Source: Amorphochlora amoebiformis (taxonomy: Eukaryota > Cercozoa > Chlorarachniophyceae). Taken from it: 64,000 nucleotides of DNA. The stretch lies in assembly GCA_054601695.1 (NCBI GenBank), contig BAAHQB010000271.1, forward strand, positions 62,001 through 126,000, written 5' to 3'. Below are positions 1 through 64,000 of the stretch, piece by piece. The notes below the pieces were generated by a model that had not been told where the DNA came from, made no database searches, and was given only the letters and a program-made list of their open reading frames with translations. The position numbers and the translations under genes were made by a program. Numbering within the stretch: the first letter of the stretch is position 1; every line of letters begins with the position of its first letter.

Positions 1-140
1 ATACATACCTCAGCGCCTTTGATTCGTTCTAAATCCAAGCCAGCCCCTCCCAGCCCTTCGACAAACCTAATCCATACCCAAACGAATCACGATCTGAACC
101 ATCGGAAAGGAAATCTAACCCACCCCCCACTCCAACCTAC

Positions 141-406
141 CCATTCTGACGCCTTCGGAGATGCGGACCACTGAGGGATAAGAAAGTTACAGTCGAAGGA
201 AGGGGGGAGACAAATGATTGGAATTCTGCGAATCTACCAGGCACGAGAAGCAGCAAGGGGTCACGTGGATACCTGAAGGCGTTCCTGGAGCCGGAAGACC
301 TGAAGAGAGAGCTCCGAGGGACAACCCGTGGCATCGAGAGGGAGGGAGACGCGGCGAGGGCTAGCGCAGAGATGAGGGGGAGCAGCAGGAGATGTTCCGC
401 TGCCAT
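141..406 (-). CDS. First exon of a secreted or plastid-targeted protein (partial)
   Basis: An ATG at 406 opens a minus-strand frame whose first 20 residues are a strong signal peptide (MAAEHLLLLPLISALALAAS). A Ser/Arg-rich segment with no acidic residues follows. This order, signal peptide then transit-like stretch, is typical of bipartite plastid targeting in complex-plastid algae, but it also fits any secreted protein. Two splice donors are possible: GTAGGT, ending the exon at 141 in phase 2, and an earlier GTATCC near 270 that would end the exon shortly after residue 40. The rest of the gene lies left of the window, so the mature protein is unknown. A GTCAC-N5-GTGAC element lies about 95-110 bp upstream of the ATG. 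Confidence 0.35.
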
Positions 407-984
407 TCTATCACTTTTCTCCCGGTTGCTTGGCGGTGAGGCCTCTTGGGTGGAGTCGTGGCGTTGACAGCGATAAATTAAAAAAATAATTCACAATGTG
501 GTCACTTGCCGTGACATCTGGATGCTGTGTGACATGTCAGCGTGACCAAGCTTAAATGCAAGAGAGCGTGGAGAGGCAGGGGCCGCAGGGCCGCAGGGGA
601 AAAGGTTTCGGGATATTCGTTTCAGGGGAGTCACGCTGTCTGAAACATCGGAAAACTAGGCTCAATTTCTGGACTTTTCATTGCGTCTGACTCTTTATAT
701 ATCTCTTTTTCCTCTTTTTGTACTCGCTCTCTTTCGGATAATGAAGATGCCCACAGATATATGTGTATACTGTACGAATACGCACTCGCATGCTACCTCA
801 TAAACTTACGGGTCAAAAACGAAATTAACAAAATAAATCATCTGTACGGGACTCGAACATTATTTTCCAATAGAGAACCATACTGTCACCACTACTGTTA
901 GACAAACGATATGAATAATATTATAATCATATACATAGATGTCAATCATATCATGATACATGTACAACATTAGCATTGTATTAT

Positions 985-1023
<39 letters not shown>

Positions 1024-1073
1024 ATATATCAGTATGCAAATGTCTAGAATGGATCTACACATATTTATATACA

Positions 1074-1159
<86 letters not shown>

Positions 1160-1185
1160 ATATATACATATATATATGTATATGT

Positions 1186-1217
<32 letters not shown>

Positions 1218-1274
1218 CATAGTATATATATATATATTAATATTATGTATAATAATATATATATATATACTGCA

Positions 1275-1311
<37 letters not shown>

Positions 1312-1547
1312 TGACACCGTAATCTGGCTTATAGTTTAATATATATATTTTTTCCAATACTAGTATGCGTAAACATCTACTAGATCTAGAATATCATGAT
1401 ATACTCATGATATATAAAATATGATAACACAAAATAACAGTCATAATTTTTTCAAAATGTAATTAATGAGATACTGCGGCAAGTATCTAGAGTATGCTGT
1501 ACATTTCTATACAAAAAATAATGGTATATCATGATAATGATATAAAT

Positions 1548-1582
<35 letters not shown>

Positions 1583-1708
1583 CATATATACACACATATA
1601 TACATACACATCCTGTTATTTATATACTCCTATAATATATATACATATATATACATATACTACAGTATATATTACGATATATATACTAAGATATATACTA
1701 TGATATCA

Positions 1709-1740
<32 letters not shown>

Positions 1741-1774
1741 ACATTACTATAGTACACATATACACACATATATA

Positions 1775-1824
<50 letters not shown>

Positions 1825-1859
1825 GATAGGCTACATAGCATATACTAATGATATATACA

Positions 1860-1922
<63 letters not shown>

Positions 1923-2129
1923 GTGTGTTTTCCAGATGCAACTTCAACAATACTAGGCAATGTACATTCATACCTTACCATAAGTGAAATTCAATGATGC
2001 AATTTAACGACAACGTAAAATATTTCGCCGGCATACACTGAGGAACCCAATTAATCGATTTAAAGCATTTAAGCAGACAACTATAACAACCGAACCGGCA
2101 ACATATGTACCATGGTACGATTAAGCTAG
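407..2129. other. Intergenic region with TA microsatellite
   Basis: Between the start of the first minus-strand gene and the 3' end of the next. It holds the promoter-like block at 480-545, ordinary AT-rich sequence to about 960, then long (TA)n runs (about 990-1310 and 1565-1915) broken by (CA)n. A short unique patch at 1930-1981 has an inverted diverged copy at 7149-7199. No coding frame was found. Confidence 0.7.
501..539. promoter_or_regulatory. GTCAC-N5-GTGAC inverted repeat plus TGACATGTCA palindrome
   Basis: GTCACTTGCCGTGAC (501-515) is an inverted repeat with a 5-nt spacer. The palindrome TGACATGTCA lies at 530-539 and a further GTGAC just after it. The block sits about 100 bp upstream of the ATG at 406. 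The same arrangement recurs at 29366 and 53887, each upstream of a predicted start. It is probably a transcription-factor site; that function is inferred from recurrence and position only. Confidence 0.45.
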
Positions 2130-2624
2130 TTAAGCCCCCCTCCCAAACAGCTCCCTGATCCCCATCTTATCACACAGATGCCCGTTGCGGCACGCGCCAC
2201 AAACTATCCGCCCACAGTCCTTGCACTTAACTCCGCATCTCCCGCAGACTAAGTCCCACGTTGACGAGTCGGCACTGCAAAAGCATCGCGATTTCCTCCC
2301 TTCTTCGAAGCACTTTCCGCATACGTCCAGATAGGGAACAATCAGGCAGCCGCAGGCCATCGTGAGCTCGTATCGCAGGGGTGCGATACATGCGGCACGG
2401 TGGGCCTTGCAGAACGGGAGTGTGCACTCGGTGCAGTAAGATCTGGATGATAGTAGATGAACTGAGCGATGAGGTAAAGTGCGATGCTCGTATGTTAGAG
2501 AAATTGCTTGCTAGTTACCGTGGGCCAGAGCATTCGATAGTTCGAGTTGGCTTGACGGTGAGACATCCAGGATCTCTGATGTATTACGTATCACCATATG
2601 AGTTTTTGTACTTATTTGATATGT

Positions 2625-2688
<64 letters not shown>

Positions 2689-2744
2689 TATATGTATATA
2701 TGTGTATATATGTATATATATTATATATACATACATATATATAC

Positions 2745-2780
<36 letters not shown>

Positions 2781-3363
2781 TGAATACATACATGAATAAT
2801 TTTACAATGATATTGTGCCGAAAGTACATTCACGCATTTCTTGTCACTCACCGTACATCTGTCTCCGGTACACCAGAGTCCCTCTCAAATTTGGCTTCAT
2901 AGCGAAACATGACCACCTCCTTCACTCGACCGCCGGTGCGCCTTAGCTTCACTATCCCCACCTCATCGGGTCCATGAGCTCTTGCTCTGTCAAGTGTATC
3001 TGTTCTGCGTCGCTTGAGCTGACGGTAGCGGTAGGATATCGGCACGGTTGACTTGGCAGCCTTCAACCATCGATAGTTGGCACCCCGACGTTGGAGCTGC
3101 GGCACTCCCCCCACGACAGTGCGGTCCTGGGCGATACGTTGTATGAGACGCGAGCGATGGAACGCTGGAATCGAGACGTGCAGAACGCGCAGTTCACCTA
3201 AGCCAAGGAAGCTGCAGATGTGACGGATGGCGTCGAATGTCAGCGTCGGCAGTCGGGGCGAGAGCGTGAGGCTACAGCCATCGACAGTGGACATGTTGAG
3301 GTCTACGACGTCGTTGACAGTGCGTCGGTGGGAATGGCACGGCTCCGCGGTACTCACCAGCAT
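2130..3363 (-). CDS. F-box-like protein with cysteine-rich C-terminus
   Basis: Two exons, 3363-2852 and 2442-2130, join in phase across a GTGAGT...CAG intron of 409 nt that is mostly (TA)n. They give about 274 residues. An F-box-like stretch near residue 40 ([19 protein letters not shown]) would bind a Skp1-type adaptor. A basic middle region follows. The last 100 residues hold about 17 cysteines in CxxC-type pairs (YCTEC, VCGKC, VCGRC, KCKDC), suggesting several bound zinc ions. This looks like a substrate receptor of an SCF-type ubiquitin ligase, but neither domain is diagnostic by eye. The start is uncertain: the ATG at 3363 is followed at once by CTG and a good donor (GTGAGT), so the true start could be the later Met near 3294 with an extra upstream exon. 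No close family was recognised. Confidence 0.6.
2443..2851 (-). other. TA-rich intron of the F-box-like gene
   Basis: Donor GTGAGT (complement of 2846-2851), acceptor CAG before 2442. The interior is (TA)n from about 2628 to 2776. Removing it restores a continuous frame across an Arg codon split between the exons, which supports both splice sites. Confidence 0.65.
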
Positions 3364-4420
3364 GGCTGTTGGACTTTAAGAAATATGCCGACCGACAGTG
3401 ACTCTCCCCTTGTTTGAAGATGATTCTTGGTGGTGGCCCGCGCGGGAAAACCAATGACGAGAAATCGATTCAAATCCGAAACGGCATTAAGCTCTTATGC
3501 TTCATTGGGAAGGCAGAGCTGCAGAGCAACGGCTTCTCGGGTAGGGAGCACCACCAGCATCAATACTCGGGAGATGTGACCAGCTAGGGTGACGGCTTTC
3601 CTTCCGATAAAATAAAATATTTATTCAACTTATCATTTCGGCCCAAATAGCTGATTGCTGACGAGTCTGAGTACGCGCTTCTGCGCAGTATTTATGTACG
3701 TCGGGATGGGTTTCTACGCATGATGGGAAGATAGATTCATTCTTATATAGTACATAAACCTTCACCACTGGAAAACTATGCTGAAAATATTTCACATTCG
3801 CCTGCAAACAGTGATCCCAGCGTGTTGGAGATATGCAGACTTCGTATCGAAATAACACTAGCATCTGGCTATGTAAATACTTATACATCGGTTTACAATA
3901 ACCTGGGTACGCATGCACATCGCTGAGGAAAATATGTTTCGTGGGGCTTACGGACGGGAAGACCGTGCATGCTGCCCGTTGAGTTCACGGCCTGGGAAAA
4001 TATATTCGGCGATGAGAGTATGTATTCCAGCTGTGAAAATGAACAATGCGGTTTAAATGTATAATCGGTAAACTATGGGCTAGAGCATGTATGCTGGACG
4101 TCGAATGGTCGTGTTTCGTGAATTTATGAAGTATGAATGACTTCATTTTTTCAGGAGAAGCGTGGAGAGAGATCTAACATTATACGTTTCGAACGCTGCT
4201 GCCGTTGGCCTTCTCATCAGCGCTGTACACTTTCCCATCCGCTCATATGTAATTACACTAACTACGTCATTTAGCATGTGTGGATGTGTGGATGTTTGGT
4301 TCCTATTGTTCGTGAAAGTTTAATATATATATATCTTGAGATTAATATTTGTTACAATTTGATGTCTAAAACATAATATGTTAGATATCTCAAGCTCAAA
4401 TCATCTCTGCCGTTGCAGTC
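3364..4420. other. Divergent intergenic region
   Basis: Lies between the F-box-like gene (minus) and the small membrane-protein candidate (plus). It is ordinary unique sequence, richer in GC than the introns, with GTGAC pentamers near 3400, 3570 and 3585 that resemble the promoter element elsewhere. A 97-codon minus-strand frame at 3625-3918 has no recognisable motif and is not called. Confidence 0.5.
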
Positions 4421-20776
<16,356 letters not shown>

Positions 20777-21414
20777 CTTGTTACGGCTACGTAACGCTGT
20801 ATGAACAAATAAGTCTACAAGTCATCAATGTGTGGAATTTCAACTTCATCGAAAAAATCTGAAGTTCAATGGTATATCAGCTAAATCGATCCTGATCGAT
20901 CTAATGACGATTTATGTTCTACTGTGAATATGGTGTGCCTAGTCAATATCATTGAACGAGCTCGATACAGCTCGTCGATAGTGTCCTTGCATTTAAATTG
21001 CTTATTGCTGTTAGTACATGATTTTTTCTCGCTACACCAAAATCCAACAATAATTGTAAACTTCAGGCTCAAAATGATAGCTACAAGTACAAATTCGATC
21101 AACGTAAACGTTAAAACTTTGAACTTGAGGATCTGGCTATTCCAGCAATTTCGTTCCCCTGGAGATCTCGTATCTTACTACCCCTATGCTTTCTGGATCC
21201 ATCCCCCTTAACTGATGAGAGACCTTTGAACTTGACCTCATAACCCAGGCCTCTACTTGATTCCATTGTCTTTTTTTAGATGATTTGTGAATTTTTGAAT
21301 GGTATGTATAATGTCGTTAGGGGTATATATATATATATATAAATGATATATATAAATACATATCATATATAAAGCACGTATACGTATGTAAAATTGAAGA
21401 ATATTGTATGTATC

Positions 21415-21463
<49 letters not shown>

Positions 21464-22024
21464 ATATATATACATATATATATTAAATATATATATATAT
21501 ATATATACATTCTATATTAAATATATGTATGTAACATCAAATATGTATTTATGTATATATAAATACATATATATATATACGTATACATTGTGTATATACT
21601 CTCATATATAACATGTTCACATACATACAAAAACATATCTAGCTACATATATATATATATACCGTTATATGCATATATATATATATATATGTATATGTAT
21701 ATATATATACATATACACATATACACACTCATACATAACTATATGTATATGTAAATATACATGTGTACATATATATACCATAAGAGCGTTTGATAGTTTC
21801 TTAGTTCGTCGGGATGAGCCTAGGTTCCGAACGTGTTCGAGAGATAGGTTCCGTCCCTGTGCGAGAGATCGGGAACGCTTATGGTGGTTGTGATGACGAT
21901 GGACCTATATATATATGTGTGTATATGTATGTATATGTATATCTTGTTATGTATTTAAGGCTTGTACATTCGTACACATATACTACAATATCTACTCGTA
22001 CATATTCAGATATGTAATATATAT

Positions 22025-22058
<34 letters not shown>

Positions 22059-22059
22059 C

Positions 22060-22141
<82 letters not shown>

Positions 22142-22207
22142 CCATGTGTGTAATATATCTCTGTATGTGTATGTACGTATTAACGTGTGTGTATATGTAT
22201 ATATATC

Positions 22208-22238
<31 letters not shown>

Positions 22239-22246
22239 ATATATAT
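20777..22246. other. Convergent intergenic region
   Basis: Lies between the 3' ends of SDS and the minus-strand membrane-protein gene. 20777-21300 is unique AT-rich sequence. It has a 73-codon minus-strand frame (20881-21102) with a hydrophobic start but no match. 21780-21905 is a GC-richer patch with a diverged direct repeat (GTTCGAGAGATAGGTTCCG). The rest is (TA)n. No gene is called. Confidence 0.55.
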
Positions 22247-28538
<6,292 letters not shown>

Positions 28539-29496
28539 AAGGTAACACTGTTACTAAGGCACCATCACCGATCCGATACGGGGTTTTAGGGTTAGGAATA
28601 GGGTACATATAGCTCTCAAGCGTTCAAGATCTATATTTTTACTCAGATATCCCACTATAAATTCCGAAATTTGGTTTCAGTTAAGGTTCTGTCTATGTCT
28701 ACCTTAACCCAAATTCTGACCCTACTTGTGGGATATCCGATGGAACTATTGAACATCTAAGCTCGAACGTTCCCTATTCCAAAGTTGTGATTTTTATTCC
28801 TTTTCTGTGCTCCTCGTACTCGTCAGTCTCAAGACTTGGATAGATTTGGTATCTCTCATCTTTCTTCCTCTCCGTCTCTCTCTCTCTCTCTCCCTCCCTT
28901 CCGCTCTCTCTCTTTCTGTCTCTTGCTCTCTTTTGCGCCTTGTGTTTCCATTACCCACTATCTCCTTTCTCACCCAAAATCAAATTCAACAGAAAACACT
29001 GTAATTTCCTATCAAGTATCTCGTTTTCGCGTAAAAAGTCTACACTTTCGTAGATTCTCACCCCCTAGAACCTACAGTCGTTCCCAAAAAGAGTTGCAGA
29101 AGATCAGTCGAGTAGTAGTCCTGCAGATCAAACCCTCTAACCAATCCAACCCTGATCCAATCCCGCCAAAAGTCCACATTTTCGTATATCCCGACCCTAT
29201 AAACCAAAAATCGTACCAAATAAGAGCTGCAGTGGGTCATTCGAGTAGTAGTCCTGTAGATCAAAACCCCGGACCCCAATCGGAACCACCCACAAACCCC
29301 ATACGGCCACACGAAACCTCCACGAGCGACCATTCGCCCCCATTGTGGGCCACGTGTAATTTGATGTCACTCGCAGTGACTCGTGACATGACTGCTTGTA
29401 ACGCGTTACTGTCACCATCGGGTAGTCACTGGTAGTGGCTGCAACCGATTTAGTATTTATCCTAAAACTAAAGCGCCCAAATTTGAAATTTGCACC
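28539..29496. other. Divergent promoter region between unknown gene and transporter
   Basis: 958 bp of unique sequence with a short CT tract (28865-28930). Two diverged tandem copies of about 115 bp lie at about 29065-29160 and 29185-29290; both contain TCGAGTAGTAGTCCTG. A cluster of GTCAC/GTGAC pentamers lies at 29366-29430. A 199-codon frame across it is not considered coding. Confidence 0.6.
29366..29434. promoter_or_regulatory. GTCAC/GTGAC cluster upstream of the transporter
   Basis: GTCACTCGCAGTGAC (29366-29380) is the same inverted repeat with 5-nt spacer as at 501. It is followed by GTGAC, GTAACGCGTTAC (a perfect palindrome), GTCAC and GTCAC within 65 bp. The cluster ends about 65 bp before the proposed ATG at 29497. 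Confidence 0.45.
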
Positions 29497-43770
<14,274 letters not shown>

Positions 43771-44624
43771 TTATATGATCAGTCTGGGTATTCTACATGC
43801 ATACATACATACATACATATCCACACCAAGGCAACATTTGAATCGTGGGCAGACGACAAGCCTAAGCCTAAGCCTATTAATAAGCCTTCCAATGAGCCCT
43901 CCAATACTAGAATAAGCCGTCAAATAAGCCCTCTAATAAGCCCTCTAATAGCCTTCTAAGTCGAAAGGTGGGGGGTTACCAGTGGCACCAATGGCTAGAA
44001 TGGGTTCCAGCATATTGCGCTTATGTGTTTAAGTCATCAACTGAGCACTGCAGCCTTATTCTAGTAATTCAACATGTAATTTTACAAACGTACTGAACGG
44101 TTCAAGAATGTTATCAGGTACGTAGTGTTGTATCCTATATCATGTGTTATAATTGTCATCTTGAATCATGGCTATAACTAGTATTAGCTAAACTAAACTA
44201 GATATATATATCGATAATAAAACCAGTTACCTACTCATTATACCCAAAAAAATGCGATGACCACACAGATCTTATCATATCAATCATTAACTTGACATGC
44301 TCGTAGGCTAAAACCAGTAACTAGAGTCTAGAGAGTAACTAGTTTTTGTAATTATTAGTGCCAAATTGTAAGGTACTCACACCACCAGTGGTCGACTTAT
44401 GACTAGTATGAATATCGAATATCACCAGCTAGAGAGTACAGATCCTTCCATTCTCATGTACATGTCTGGGTCCTGATCAGTAATGTAGCAATTTGAAAGA
44501 GTAGATCCAGAAAAAGGTCATGAGATTATTCTCAGAAACATCCCTAGCTTCTCTAGATCTAGAAAATTTGTGAGAATGTTCTCAGGATCTAGAAATTTTT
44601 TTTTTGTGAGAATGTTCTCAGAAT
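43771..44624. other. Convergent intergenic region
   Basis: Unique sequence between the 3' ends of the transporter and the flavoprotein gene. It contains a short (AATAAGCCCTCT)n repeat at 43857-43960 and copies of the flavoprotein stop region at 44545-44624. No coding frame was recognised. Confidence 0.6.

Positions 44625-44640
<16 letters not shown>
44545..44640 (-). repeat. Copies of the flavoprotein stop-codon region
   Basis: GTGAGAATGTTCTCAG with its flanking CTAGAAAATTT recurs two further times beyond the real CDS end. In gene sense each repeat again encodes the last residues (ENILTNF) and the stop. It is the same edge duplication seen at exons, here at the 3' end of the CDS. Confidence 0.85.
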
Positions 44641-53774
<9,134 letters not shown>

Positions 53775-54099
53775 CGCCTTAGGGTTGTGACAAGCGGACT
53801 TATCACGCCGGTTTCAATTTGTCACTCGGGATGATGTACGTGAGAGGGCGTGATATACTCATACTTCACGTAGTACTGCCGGTCGTGTCACAACAATACA
53901 CTCGTGACGAATTGACATGTCACGCACTTCGTTTACCGCGTGTCTGGCTCTTGCGTCTTGAGGGGGTCGGTGTCTGCTGCTTGGCGCCAATCTGATCCTA
54001 TTTCCGCCAGAGCTGGGTGATCTGTTGCACGGATCCAAACCGCAGGCCCTACCGAGCCCACCTACCGCCCTTTCATCCGGAGTAGACCTTCTCAGGCCC
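53775..54099. promoter_or_regulatory. Bidirectional promoter of flavoprotein and kinase genes
   Basis: 325 bp, not repeat-rich, separates two divergent start codons whose products both carry a signal segment. It contains GTCAC (53887), GTGAC (53904), TGACATGTCAC (53913) and further GTGAC/GTCAC copies near 53789 and 53835. These are the same elements seen at 501-539 and 29366-29434. Shared control of two plastid proteins is plausible but inferred. Confidence 0.5.

Positions 54100-64000
<9,901 letters not shown>

Noticed and set aside
3625-3918. 97-codon minus-strand open frame
   Set aside because: No motif, no splice or promoter support, and it lies in a divergent intergenic region; kept as unassigned.
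28836-29435. 199-codon plus-strand open frame
   Set aside because: It begins in a CT tract, covers diverged tandem duplicates in a promoter region, and shows no family motif.

Overview
The window is nuclear DNA of a eukaryote. It holds eight spliced genes or gene fragments whose exons are mostly 10-120 nt long. They are set in very long GT-AG introns made of (TA)n microsatellite, CCCTAA telomere-like arrays and pyrimidine tracts. Most long open frames in the window are repeat translations (Tyr-Ile or Leu-Ser runs). The real genes were rebuilt exon by exon by matching splice phase and protein-family motifs. No tRNA, rRNA, transposase or CRISPR was seen.

Layout: a minus-strand first exon with a signal peptide at 141-406; a minus-strand F-box-like/cysteine-rich gene (2130-3363); a tentative small plus-strand membrane protein (4421-6909); a plus-strand L-serine dehydratase with 17 exons (6967-20776); a minus-strand membrane protein of unknown family (22247-28538); a plus-strand POT/SLC15-type proton-coupled oligopeptide transporter (29497-43770); a minus-strand ferredoxin-NADP-reductase-like flavoprotein of the pKIWI502 type (44625-53774); and a plus-strand STN7/STN8-type thylakoid protein kinase that runs off the right edge (54100 to beyond 64000). 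The SDS, transporter, flavoprotein and kinase calls are strong. Exon lengths and phases agree at nearly every junction.

Organism (inference): the STN7/8-type kinase and the pKIWI502-type flavoprotein point to a photosynthetic eukaryote. Both genes begin with an N-terminal hydrophobic signal segment rather than a plain transit peptide. That suggests bipartite targeting to a complex (secondary) plastid. The interstitial repeats are of the TTAGGG type. The lineage within complex-plastid algae is not resolved.

Most striking pattern: many exons are accompanied by 1-8 truncated copies of their own edge inside the adjoining intron. Copies of the acceptor plus exon 5' part always lie upstream. Copies of the exon 3' part plus donor always lie downstream. 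Each copy breaks into TA or CCCTAA repeat. The introns appear to have grown by repeated local duplication of exon-intron junctions. In addition, several 3' splice sites abut CCCTAAC arrays read in the C-rich orientation, and long pyrimidine tracts lie on the transcribed-sense strand. Three promoter-like regions share GTCAC/GTGAC inverted repeats.
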